Shown piece after piece: positions 40,660 to 47,979 of a stretch of 64,000 nucleotides of DNA. A program made the translations under genes and the position numbers. The number at the start of each line of letters is the position of its first letter. The first letter of the stretch is position 1. The notes beneath the pieces were generated by a model. It had not been told where the DNA came from, ran no database searches, and saw nothing but the letters and a program-made list of their open reading frames with translations. Source of the DNA: a virus; the IMG/VR virus record IMGVR_UViG_3300042560_001826, positions 1 through 64,000 of that record; one strand, written 5' to 3'.

Positions 40660-40668
40660 AGGTATAAT
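40660..40668 (+). promoter_or_regulatory. Promoter AGGTATAAT with leaderless start
   Basis: TATAAT (40663-40668) is followed by 6 bases and then ATG 40675. No separate ribosome site is present. The arrangement matches that at 16908/16920. -35 not clear; TTGATA at 40644 is too close. Confidence 0.5.
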
Positions 40669-40674
40669 AGATAA

Positions 40675-41352
40675 ATGGCATACGAAAACTATTCAATCGT
40701 CTCATGGACAGACGGAACTCCAATAACTGGTGAGCGACTTCAGCAAATGTCCACTAATATTCAGCAAGTCAAAGAGGCTACTGACGATCGACCGCAGGGT
40801 ATTAAAAAATACAAGTCTGTCACCTCTGGTAGTGGTAACTTTACAAACTTTGCTACAACAAATGAAATTATTGCTCTTAAAGATGAAACTGGAACCGGCG
40901 GTGCCGACAGAAGAGTTACGATTGAAGGGAATAGATATTATCGCGTTGTTTTAAATTTCACAGGGTTTGTTGTTGATGCAAAAGGGGCAGAGGATGCTTA
41001 TTATGTAGTCTCTCTACATCACGGCACCCATGGAGGGGTTAATACAATGATTTATTCTGCAGAATTTACACCTCCTATATTTGCGTACATCAATGTCGCA
41101 ACGGCTGGTGCAGGAGCAACGATTAGCAATATTGCTCTCAGAAGTGATTCATATGACAGCAGATTTGGTGCTGGAACTCATTCTGTTGTGATTGCAAGCG
41201 ACGGTGCTGGTTTTACAAATAGATCATTCTTTGCTGCCGTAAATAGATTCCAAGGATTAAGTTCAGCAAATGCTCCAGCATATAGTGTTCCGGCATCTTC
41301 TGGAACTAGAGAGTTGCAATTATATGTTGAGGATATTGGAGGCGTTGTCTGA
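40675..41352 (+). CDS. Tail fibre / receptor-binding protein
   Basis: This 225-residue protein has the N-terminus SWTDGTPITGERLQQMSTNI, QQVKEATDDRPQG, a known phage fibre attachment pattern. The C-terminal ~150 residues are a beta-sandwich-like domain (YYRVVLNFTGFVVDAKGAED, YYVVSLHHGTHG, then ...RELQLYVEDIGGV) similar in style to the fibre cap at 10995. It has its own promoter and is the last virion gene before the HNH gene. Receptor role inferred. Confidence 0.65.
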   Translation: MAYENYSIVSWTDGTPITGERLQQMSTNIQQVKEATDDRPQGIKKYKSVTSGSGNFTNFATTNEIIALKDETGTGGADRRVTIEGNRYYRVVLNFTGFVVDAKGAEDAYYVVSLHHGTHGGVNTMIYSAEFTPPIFAYINVATAGAGATISNIALRSDSYDSRFGAGTHSVVIASDGAGFTNRSFFAAVNRFQGLSSANAPAYSVPASSGTRELQLYVEDIGGVV

Positions 41353-41408
41353 GAAGATCAACATTAGCATCTCAGAGAGAAGATGTTAAATGGAATGATC
41401 GCGCTCCA

Positions 41409-41774
41409 ATGGGTGAAGGTAGTCCAAATTATCGTGGTGGAAAATATATTGATGATAAAGGCTATGTTCGGGTATTAAAACCAGATCACCCAAAAAATAT
41501 CCGGGGATACACTTATGAGCATCGGCTTGTAATGGAAAAATATCTTGGAAGATTTTTACAAGCTTGGGAGACTGTACATCACATCAATGAGGTCAAAATA
41601 GATAATCGACTGGATAATCTCTTTTTGTGCTCTCATAAAGAACACAGTGCAATACATCGTGAAGGAACTAAATTATCTGACGATCACCGCAATAAGTTGC
41701 GCCAGATGGCATATAATAATAAGCCTCATACTAGAAAAAGAAATTTTGCAAAAAATATTCCAAGAAAAAAGTGA
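41409..41774 (+). CDS. HNH homing-type endonuclease
   Basis: This 121-residue protein has a clear HNH pattern: EHRLVMEKYLGRFLQAWETV, HHINEVKIDNRLDNL, then CSHKEHSAIHR. The N-terminal PMGEGSPNYRGGKYIDDKGY segment is the typical DNA-contacting start of this family. Such free-standing nucleases cut phage genomes lacking the insert and spread by recombination. No ribosome site precedes ATG 41409, and the frame is open upstream to 41331 without a start codon. The first residues may belong to a longer version, or translation may be weak. Confidence 0.85.
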   Translation: MGEGSPNYRGGKYIDDKGYVRVLKPDHPKNIRGYTYEHRLVMEKYLGRFLQAWETVHHINEVKIDNRLDNLFLCSHKEHSAIHREGTKLSDDHRNKLRQMAYNNKPHTRKRNFAKNIPRKK

Positions 41775-41791
41775 AAGTCTGACCGATTTTG

Positions 41792-41816
41792 CGGAAGTCA
41801 TATGGTATGATTTCCG
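41792..41816 (+). promoter_or_regulatory. Palindromic promoter TGGTATGAT
   Basis: Arms 41792-41802 (CGGAAGTCATA) and 41806-41816 (TATGATTTCCG) pair over 11 bp with one G-T pair and loop TGG. The right arm supplies TATGAT (41806-41811), giving extended -10 TGG-TATGAT. Ribosome site AGGAG is at 41818-41822, before ATG 41836. This is likely the start of the replication/early region transcript, with a possible overlapping operator. Confidence 0.5.
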
Positions 41817-41835
41817 TAGGAGTTGATAAATCCTT

Positions 41836-43005
41836 ATGAAAATATGCGAAGCAGAAGGCTGCAATCAGCAGTTTGAACCAAAAGCCGCCAATCACAAATA
41901 CGCCGACAAAGACTGTCGGAAGTCAATTGATATTGGTGGTCTATGTAAATTTAGAAGAGAGAAAGGACTATTTGAAGTGCCAGTAAATCCAGTAACAGGT
42001 GAAGTCCCAAAGACTGATGCCGAACTAAAAGTTGCTTATTCCAAGCTATTAAGTGAATATAAAAAAGTAAAGGAGAAGAGCGACGATTTTGTAGATGCAA
42101 TATTCAGAGCAGTAAAGGAAGATATTAAATCTTCTAAGAGTGTTAAAATTCCAAAACCAAAAATTGCAAAGGGTAAAGGAACGCCTGAAGTTGCTGTTGC
42201 AATCCTTTCGGATTGGCAATTATCTAAAATTACACCAGATTACAATTCGCAAGTATGTGAAGAAAGAATCTACAAGTTTGCAGAAAAAGTTGTTCATCTG
42301 ACCAATATTCAGCGTAAAGATCATCCAGTCAATGAATTAAGAATATGGGCGCTTGGAGATATTATTGAGGGAGAGCTTATATTCCCTGGGCAATCCTTCC
42401 TTGTTGATGGCGGTCTATATCGCCAAATCACCGTTGATGGTCCTAGGATCATGAAGAATTTTATCAACATTATGTTGGAAAATTTTGAGAAAGTAACATT
42501 TGTCGGTGTTATTGGTAATCATGGTTCAATCGGTGGAAGAGCCAGAAGAGACCATGACCCAGAGACTAACGGTGATAGAATGCTATACCGCATTACGCAG
42601 TTGATGTTTGAAAAAGAACCAAGAGTGAAGTTTATCATTCCAGATGGAAGAGGTGAGCGTCACTGGTATGCCGTTGATAAGATTGGCAAATATAGGGCTT
42701 TGCTATGTCACGGCGATCAATTTGGAAGTCTTTCATCTTTCTATGCCTTCCAAAAGAAAGCTTATGGTTGGAAAATTGGTGCGGTTGATGAAGATTTTGA
42801 TGATATCTATATCGGTCATTTTCACACCCCAACCAAGATGACATTCAACACTGTTCAGTTAAGAATTTCTGGAAGTCCAGAGTCTGTTAATACCTATGCT
42901 GCAGAAACTCTTGCTGCTGTTGGAAGACCATCACAAACTTTAGTCTTTGTCCATCCAGAAAAAGGATTGGTAACAGCGGAGTATAACTGCTGGCTTGATC
43001 AATGA
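41836..43005 (+). CDS. Calcineurin-like metallophosphoesterase with N-terminal zinc-finger
   Basis: 389 residues. The start (MKICEAEGCNQQFEPKAANH, then KDCRKS) is a small Cys/His cluster. Residues ~115-380 carry metallophosphoesterase motifs: ILSDWQLS, ALGDIIEGE (GD), GVIGNHGS (GNH), LLCHGDQF and IYIGHFHTP (GHxH). Phages carry this type as a putative nuclease or phosphatase, sometimes compared with Mre11. It overlaps the next gene by 4 bases (ATGA). The enzyme class is secure; the substrate is unknown. Location at the start of the replication region suggests DNA metabolism. Confidence 0.8.
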   Translation: MKICEAEGCNQQFEPKAANHKYADKDCRKSIDIGGLCKFRREKGLFEVPVNPVTGEVPKTDAELKVAYSKLLSEYKKVKEKSDDFVDAIFRAVKEDIKSSKSVKIPKPKIAKGKGTPEVAVAILSDWQLSKITPDYNSQVCEERIYKFAEKVVHLTNIQRKDHPVNELRIWALGDIIEGELIFPGQSFLVDGGLYRQITVDGPRIMKNFINIMLENFEKVTFVGVIGNHGSIGGRARRDHDPETNGDRMLYRITQLMFEKEPRVKFIIPDGRGERHWYAVDKIGKYRALLCHGDQFGSLSSFYAFQKKAYGWKIGAVDEDFDDIYIGHFHTPTKMTFNTVQLRISGSPESVNTYAAETLAAVGRPSQTLVFVHPEKGLVTAEYNCWLDQ

Positions 43006-43241
43006 AAAAGATTAATATTCCGGAGTTAAAAGCGTATTATCTTCAACACGATATTCGTTGCTCGCATTGCAATAATAAAATGTTGGCAGGTGTTCAATAT
43101 TATGCCCTTAAAACAATGTGGGTTGAATTCTCATGCGTTGGTTGTGCAAGAGGTGGAGATATTGAATTAAAGAAACTTAACGGTATCCTTAGAGAGTTTA
43201 ACTTTCTACCTGTTAGGGAACGCTATGTTGTTTCAGAATAA
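43002..43241 (+). CDS. Small zinc-ribbon protein
   Basis: This 79-residue protein contains CSHCNNKM and CVGCARGG, two CxxC pairs about 20 residues apart, forming a zinc ribbon. The rest is basic and helical. Such proteins often bind nucleic acid or act as small regulators. It is coupled to neighbours on both sides by overlaps. Specific role unknown. Confidence 0.65.
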   Translation: MKKINIPELKAYYLQHDIRCSHCNNKMLAGVQYYALKTMWVEFSCVGCARGGDIELKKLNGILREFNFLPVRERYVVSE

Positions 43242-43662
43242 AGTTATCACCAATAAATTTTATATCTATGCCAATCATTTTGTTAAGGTAAAGAGAATCA
43301 ATAAAAGCACAGCAAAGATTACACTTGTCAATCTTCTTGACAACTCAATCATTGATATTCCATCAGAATCTTCAGATTTGTTGCTTAGAAGGATCTATAC
43401 CGTAGGAGAAGTTGCTAAGATAGTTGGCAGACAACCAAATACGCTTCGTAAATACGAGCGAAAAAATCTTATTACCTCACCAAAAAAATTTGGTGAAGCA
43501 TATAAGGGCTATAAAAACTGGAGATATTATCAGGAATCTGATGTCTATGATATTGTTGAGTTTTTTAACAATAGAGTGCAAGGCAGACCTGTTAATAAAT
43601 CGCGTGGCTTTGTAGCAACAACTATAAAAACATTAAACCAAAAAGTCAAACTACACAAATAG
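43225..43662 (+). CDS. MerR-like HTH DNA-binding protein
   Basis: 145 residues. The C-terminal part has the winged-helix pattern of MerR/excisionase proteins: YTVGEVAKIVGRQPNTLRKY, ERKNLI, then YKNWRYYQESDVYDIVEFFN. The first ~60 residues are a beta-rich extension not usual in MerR regulators (FVKVKRINKSTAKITLVNLL). No dimerisation coiled coil or ligand domain follows. It probably acts as a transcription regulator or DNA-architecture protein; without an integrase, excision is unlikely. Confidence 0.7.
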   Translation: MLFQNKVITNKFYIYANHFVKVKRINKSTAKITLVNLLDNSIIDIPSESSDLLLRRIYTVGEVAKIVGRQPNTLRKYERKNLITSPKKFGEAYKGYKNWRYYQESDVYDIVEFFNNRVQGRPVNKSRGFVATTIKTLNQKVKLHK

Positions 43663-43670
43663 GAGACAAC

Positions 43671-43877
43671 ATGAAAGAAAATAACGGCACAGAAATCTGG
43701 GCATCAATTGGCATTACCAAGAATCTTGGTAACTATGAATCTCTCCGCCTTGATGCCGGTGCAAGAACATCAGCAAAATCTCTTGATGATGCAGAAGCTT
43801 GGTCAAAGCTCTGGGAGTCTATTGATTCTCAGATTGAAGCTAAACTGCAAGAACTTGATAATGAAAAACAGTCATAA
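43671..43877 (+). CDS. Small protein of unknown function upstream of whiB
   Basis: This 68-residue protein has ribosome site AGGAGACAAC. EIWASIGITKNLGNYESLRL, DAGARTSAKSLDDAEAWSKL and a charged helix at the end. The pattern (a short beta start followed by helices) resembles small phage proteins found near early regulators, but I do not recognise a function. Its 3' end overlaps the WhiB gene by 17 bases. Confidence 0.6.
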   Translation: MKENNGTEIWASIGITKNLGNYESLRLDAGARTSAKSLDDAEAWSKLWESIDSQIEAKLQELDNEKQS

Positions 43878-44166
43878 TCAAATATGGCAAAGATCTGCTG
43901 TTTGTCTCAGAGATAAAAATTCTTCGTATTGGTTATCATACAACATTGAGCATATAAAATATGCAAAAGAGGGTTGCAAGTCGTGTAGTGTAAAAACGGC
44001 ATGTCTTGCGAACGCTCTTAGTCAAGAGTTTTTTATTGGAGTAAACGCTGGCATCTCGGAATGGGATTATTTAAATAAAACATGGAAAGAGGTGAAAAGT
44101 GTCAGAAAAACCAACTGGTCAAGAAGTGATGCAACACTTCGTAAGCTGTTGCAAGAAGCGAAGTAA
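43861..44166 (+). CDS. whiB: WhiB-family Fe-S transcription regulator
   Basis: 101 residues from ATG 43861. The four cysteines follow the WhiB arrangement: an N-terminal Cys (SAVCLRD), then GCKSCSVKTACLANAL, i.e. C-x2-C-x5-C, followed by FIGVNAGISEWDY in place of the usual G-V/I-W-G-G turn. A basic C-terminal stretch (VRKTNWSRSDATLRKLLQEA) could bind DNA. WhiB proteins carry a [4Fe-4S] cluster and are found only in actinobacteria and their phages, so this gene is the best host marker in the window. The turn motif is degenerate (VNAG), so contacts with the host sigma factor may differ. Confidence 0.85.
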   Translation: MKNSHNQIWQRSAVCLRDKNSSYWLSYNIEHIKYAKEGCKSCSVKTACLANALSQEFFIGVNAGISEWDYLNKTWKEVKSVRKTNWSRSDATLRKLLQEAK

Positions 44167-44410
44167 GTTATTCGTTCCAGATAGTCCTCGTCAAGAGCAG
44201 GTGTGTGATGCACTTGCTGGCTTCTATAATAGAGAAATATTGTTTGATGCAATTGATGAGTTTACAAAGGTAAATCCGGGACCGTTTATTATCTTTGATT
44301 TTGCAGTTCAATCAAAAAAATATATTGACCATGTTACATTAGAAAAGAAATCTAGGAATAACTTCCTTAATATCGTACAAGAAACCAAAAAGAGAATGGA
44401 GCAGGAGTGA
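44099..44410 (+). CDS. Unknown protein upstream of helicase, possible loader
   Basis: 103 residues, GTG start at 44099 with GAGGTGA upstream; overlaps whiB by 68 bases in another frame and the helicase by 4. A helical protein with FVSCCKKRSKLFVPDSPRQE and IIFDFAVQSKKYIDHVTLEK. Small proteins in front of DnaB in phages are often helicase loaders or replication accessories, but no loader motif is visible. Unknown by sequence alone. Confidence 0.6.
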   Translation: MSEKPTGQEVMQHFVSCCKKRSKLFVPDSPRQEQVCDALAGFYNREILFDAIDEFTKVNPGPFIIFDFAVQSKKYIDHVTLEKKSRNNFLNIVQETKKRMEQE

Positions 44411-45624
44411 ACTACGAAGTTAGGTTACTTAATGCAATTGTTGATAGCGGAAACTACATTGAGGCGATAAGTGAAGGCGCTGAAAATGTATTTCTAGAAT
44501 ACAGAGACATTTGGAGCTTTGTTGTAAAGCATCATGATGAGCATGGTAAAACCCCGTCAAAAGATACTATAAAGCACCACTTCCCAGAATTTGATTTTGT
44601 TTCAACTCCGGAGCCTTTAAAGTACTATCTTGATGAAGCAAAGCGTGAATCTCTTGCATATCAAACAAGAGTAATTGTTTCTAAGTCCAATAACATTTTA
44701 AATGAACTTGGTGCAAAAGATGCGCTGTCTTTCTTGATGGAGCAAACATCAAAGCTCTATAAGTTCTCTAGCAGTCTTAAAGATAGCGATTTGGCTGGTG
44801 AGTGGCAAGATCGTGTAAAAGACTTGCGTGAGCGTTCTGAACGCGATCAAAGTGATTTTATTGGCATCCCAAGTGGTATCAGTGTAATTGATAAAACATT
44901 TGGAGGTTGGCAACCGGGTGACTTTATCGTGTTGCTTGGATGGACAGGGGTTGGTAAATCATTTATTGCAAGATTATTTGCAGTGAATGCATGGAGGGCC
45001 GGATATAGACCTTTGATTATCTCTCTTGAGATGAATAAACAACAAGAAGGTCAACGACTTGATACATTGCTAACTAATGGAGATACCTCATTTAACAATA
45101 CCGACTTGGTTCGTGCAAATCCAGCAATTGTTGAAGCCTACGAAGAATGGGCTCAAAAAACATTTGAGGGCAAGCACCCAATTCATCTTGTTACATCAGA
45201 GGGGCTTGAGGCAGCAGATCAAATGATGGTGCAAGCCAAGATTGATCAATATCATCCTGATATTGTTATTCTTGACTATCATGGTTTGTTTGATGATGCA
45301 TCAGGTGCCAAGACGGAAACTGAGAAAGCAAAGAATCTTTCTAAGGCATTTAAACGATTGGCTGTAAAAAATGCAGTGCCAATCATTGATGTTGCTGCAG
45401 TAACAATGTCTGAAGGTCACTCAGAAAGACCGCCAGAGCTTGAAGAGGTCGCTTGGAGTAAACAGTTGGCTTATGATGCTGACTTGGTGTTGGCTATCCA
45501 TAGAGAGCCATCATCTGATTTATTTCAAGTGGTATCAAGAAAAGTAAGAAGAGCAACGCATTTTGCATTCTATCTTAGATGGAATCTAGAGACCGGTAAA
45601 TGGTCAGAGGAGTGGGATTTCTAA
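44407..45624 (+). CDS. dnaB: Replicative DNA helicase (DnaB type)
   Basis: 405 residues. N-terminal helical domain ~1-130, then the RecA-like core: SGISVIDKTFGGWQPGDFIV, Walker A GWTGVGKS (~180), PLIISLEMNKQQEGQRLDTL, Walker B IVILDYHGLF, and the end region VARKVRR-like (SRKVRRATHFAFYLRWNLET). It would unwind DNA at the fork as a hexamer and pair with the primase encoded just downstream. The length is close to typical DnaB (~450). Overlaps on both sides suggest coupled translation. Confidence 0.9.
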   Translation: MNYEVRLLNAIVDSGNYIEAISEGAENVFLEYRDIWSFVVKHHDEHGKTPSKDTIKHHFPEFDFVSTPEPLKYYLDEAKRESLAYQTRVIVSKSNNILNELGAKDALSFLMEQTSKLYKFSSSLKDSDLAGEWQDRVKDLRERSERDQSDFIGIPSGISVIDKTFGGWQPGDFIVLLGWTGVGKSFIARLFAVNAWRAGYRPLIISLEMNKQQEGQRLDTLLTNGDTSFNNTDLVRANPAIVEAYEEWAQKTFEGKHPIHLVTSEGLEAADQMMVQAKIDQYHPDIVILDYHGLFDDASGAKTETEKAKNLSKAFKRLAVKNAVPIIDVAAVTMSEGHSERPPELEEVAWSKQLAYDADLVLAIHREPSSDLFQVVSRKVRRATHFAFYLRWNLETGKWSEEWDF

Positions 45625-45809
45625 TGGATAATATCGTTACAGGAGTAGCAGTTGATATTGAAACAATAGCAAGGTTAAGACCTTGGCTAGAAGATGAAGC
45701 AAAAAGAAAAAACGGATTCAAAGGGCCGACAAAACTATTTACAGATTATGATAAAGACAAGAACCTATTCAAATTTAAAATCGTATTCGCAGATGAATCT
45801 AAGGGATGA
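45624..45809 (+). CDS. Small protein between helicase and primase
   Basis: 61 residues from ATG 45624, which overlaps the helicase stop (TAATG). MDNIVTGVAVDIETIARLRP, WLEDEAKRKNGFKGPTKLFT, then a basic end. It ends inside the primase gene (17-base overlap). Possibly an accessory to the primase-helicase pair; family not recognised. Confidence 0.6.
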   Translation: MDNIVTGVAVDIETIARLRPWLEDEAKRKNGFKGPTKLFTDYDKDKNLFKFKIVFADESKG

Positions 45810-46689
45810 TATTGAGAGCTTTCTTGAGGAATATCATTTAGATATTCATTCCTCAAGCGGTTCTGAATATGTGATCTTTTGTCCATTCCATAAGAATGTA
45901 AATACGCCATCATTCTATATCAATTCAGGCACAGGATTGTGGCAATGCTTTAATCCATCGTGTGGTAAAAAAGGCAACTTTAGACAGCTGTATCGCCATG
46001 TTACAGGTCGCTCTTTTGAATCTAAAGTCAAGCTTGATCCAGTAGAATTACAGAGTGTTATTGATGCCGGATTTATTGTTCAAAAGGAAAAAGATATTGA
46101 TATCTCTGCAATAGGGGTTGACTATAATAGTTTAGATGGCATTAAGAAAGTTCAACAGTTTATTGATAGAGGACTTAGCCCTAAGACCCTTCAGTATTTT
46201 GAGATTGGCTTTTCTGAAATCAAAAATAGAATTGTAATTCCTGTAAGAAATCATCAGTATAAGATTGTTGGCCTTATTGGTCGGGCTATATCTAAAGAGC
46301 AGGAGCCTCGCTATCTCTATAACAAAGGTTTTAAAAGAGCAGATGTATTGTTTAATATTCAAAATGCAAAACATTACACAGATGTAATTGTTGTTGAAGG
46401 CAGTGTTGATGCAATGAAGGTTTATGAGGCTGGATTCCCAAATGTTGTTGCTACACTTGGTGCTCAAGTTTCAAACTATCAAGGCTCTCTGCTACGAAAA
46501 TATTTTGACAGCATCACTATTTTTTCTGACGCAGATGACGCTGGCAACGCTATGCGAGATGCTATAATGGGTTTGTGCAGGGGGAAAAAAATCTACTCTG
46601 CACAAATATCAGCAGGATGTAAAGATCCTGGTGATATGAATATAACAGAAATAACAAACAGTATAAACAGCAAAAATAACATCATATAG
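45793..46689 (+). CDS. DNA primase (DnaG type)
   Basis: 298 residues from ATG 45793, which fits the conserved N-terminus. A CHC2-type zinc finger lies at ~25-60 (IFCPFHKNVNTPSFYIN, LWQCFNPSCGKKGN). The TOPRIM catalytic domain lies at ~190-270: VIVVEGSVDAMKVYEAGF and IFSDADDAGNAM supply the metal-binding acidic residues. It makes RNA primers for lagging-strand synthesis. At ~300 residues it is much shorter than cellular DnaG (~580), lacking the C-terminal helicase-binding domain, as in many phages. Confidence 0.85.
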   Translation: MNLRDDIESFLEEYHLDIHSSSGSEYVIFCPFHKNVNTPSFYINSGTGLWQCFNPSCGKKGNFRQLYRHVTGRSFESKVKLDPVELQSVIDAGFIVQKEKDIDISAIGVDYNSLDGIKKVQQFIDRGLSPKTLQYFEIGFSEIKNRIVIPVRNHQYKIVGLIGRAISKEQEPRYLYNKGFKRADVLFNIQNAKHYTDVIVVEGSVDAMKVYEAGFPNVVATLGAQVSNYQGSLLRKYFDSITIFSDADDAGNAMRDAIMGLCRGKKIYSAQISAGCKDPGDMNITEITNSINSKNNII

Positions 46690-46697
46690 GAGAAAAC

Positions 46698-47342
46698 ATG
46701 ACATTCACATCAGTTAAAACACTAAAAGACTTGGAGAAGCAAGTCGCCCCTACACAGGGTAAAAGCGGAGCGAAGAAGTTCTTTTCTCTGCAATCAGGAG
46801 ATTCCTTCAAGATTAGATTCTTGCAGGAGCTTACTGAAGATAGCACAAACTACAACGATAAGGCTGGAACTGGAATTACGGTCCCGGTTATTGTTTCGCC
46901 AGTAAACTGGAAATGGAAGGTTGCTTCCACATCCTCTCTGGAGAAGTTCAATTATCGTTGCTGGGGTAGCGAGCAAGCTGTCCATGATAAAGCTTGGAGA
47001 GCAAAGCCGCACTTGCTTATCAATGTTGCCGTTGAGGTTGAGCCAAACAAATGGGAAGCCAGAGTTTTGGATACGACATTCAATCAGCGCCACATTGGTT
47101 TGACTCTTTTGGAATACGCAAAGGAGTTCGGAACAATCACCGACCGTTACTATAAGTATTCCAGAACAGGTTCTGGTGCTTCAGACACTAATTACAGTCT
47201 TATTCCGCTGGCAGTTGGTGAACCTAACGATCAAATCAAGGAATTGACCTTGCATGATCTTGGCAATGTTTATATGACACTGCCTTACGAAAAGCAACAG
47301 GTGTACCTGACAACTGGTGAATTGGCTAAGGATAGCTGGTAA
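46698..47342 (+). CDS. Likely single-stranded DNA-binding protein
   Basis: 214 residues; ribosome site TAGGAGAAAAC. A beta-rich, aromatic protein: KKFFSLQSGDSFKIRFLQEL, VPVIVSPVNWKWKVASTSSL, NYRCWGSEQAVHDKAWRAKP, HLLINVAVEVEPNKWEARVL. This fits the OB-fold-like SSB proteins of actinophages (LQSGDSFKIRFL start, Trp/Tyr-rich core). Placed between primase and polymerase genes and highly codon-biased toward GC-ending codons, as expected for an abundant protein. It lacks an acidic C-terminal tip, ending LAKDSW. Call is by pattern and place. Confidence 0.6.
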   Translation: MTFTSVKTLKDLEKQVAPTQGKSGAKKFFSLQSGDSFKIRFLQELTEDSTNYNDKAGTGITVPVIVSPVNWKWKVASTSSLEKFNYRCWGSEQAVHDKAWRAKPHLLINVAVEVEPNKWEARVLDTTFNQRHIGLTLLEYAKEFGTITDRYYKYSRTGSGASDTNYSLIPLAVGEPNDQIKELTLHDLGNVYMTLPYEKQQVYLTTGELAKDSW

Positions 47343-47349
47343 TAGAGCA

Positions 47350-47423
47350 GGGGGCATAGCTCAATTGGCTAGAGCATCTGCTTTGCAAGCAGAAGGTTAA
47401 GGGTTCAATTCCCTTTGCCTCCA
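47350..47423 (+). tRNA. tRNA-Ala (anticodon TGC)
   Basis: A full cloverleaf: acceptor GGGGGCA/TGCCTCC (one G-T pair), D-arm GCTC...GAGC, anticodon arm TCTGC-TTTGCAA-GCAGA with TGC at 47384-47386, T-arm AAGGG-TTCAATT-CCCTT, and discriminator A at 47423. CCA is not encoded. It lies between the SSB-like gene and the HAD gene and is the only tRNA I could find. Confidence 0.95.
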
Positions 47424-47436
47424 CGAAAGGAATAAA

Positions 47437-47979
47437 ATGCAACTTGTAAATAAGGCGATTGCGCTTGATCTTGATGGCGTGATTGCTGATATCGCTACGA
47501 CCATGCTATCTGTTATGGATAGCCGTGGTATGCCAGCAGAGGAAATAGATCTTGAATCTTGGCTCATCTCAGATACAAAAGATGAAGAGATTCTCAAGAT
47601 ATTTAATGAACCACTATTTTGGAAAAATATGAAGCCGTACCAAGATGCATGGCATCAAGTTAATTATTGGTTTGCACTTGGTTACGATATTCATATTGTT
47701 ACAGCAAGAAGGCAACCTAATGCCGTATTGCAAACAGAGCCTTGGCTAAACGATTGGAATATAAACACGAGAGCACCGATTTTTTCCAAAATGGGTGATA
47801 AGATTTCTCATATTAAAAAAATAGATCCGCTTTTCGTGGTGGAAGATAACCCCAAGGAAATTAGAATTTTACAAGAAGCGGGGGTGAAATGTTATTTAAG
47901 AGCGCAAAGCTATAACCAGAAATACTGGAATGAATTTGACACTATTGAATCACTATACGACATTGATTTGGAGAAATAA
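47437..47979 (+). CDS. HAD-like phosphatase, 5'(3')-deoxyribonucleotidase type
   Basis: 180 residues; ribosome site AAAGGAAT. Motif I IALDLDGVIADI supplies the nucleophile DxD; motif II HIVTARRQ (T); motif III K (SKMGDKISHIKKID) and motif IV VVEDNPKEI (D). The length and DGVxAD signature match small deoxyribonucleotidases and phage nucleotide phosphatases. Likely helps control nucleotide pools during replication. It overlaps the polymerase gene by one base. Confidence 0.8.
   Translation: MQLVNKAIALDLDGVIADIATTMLSVMDSRGMPAEEIDLESWLISDTKDEEILKIFNEPLFWKNMKPYQDAWHQVNYWFALGYDIHIVTARRQPNAVLQTEPWLNDWNINTRAPIFSKMGDKISHIKKIDPLFVVEDNPKEIRILQEAGVKCYLRAQSYNQKYWNEFDTIESLYDIDLEK

Noticed and set aside
43225-43662. 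MerR-like protein as an excisionase marking lysogeny
   Set aside because: No integrase, attachment site or repressor is visible.
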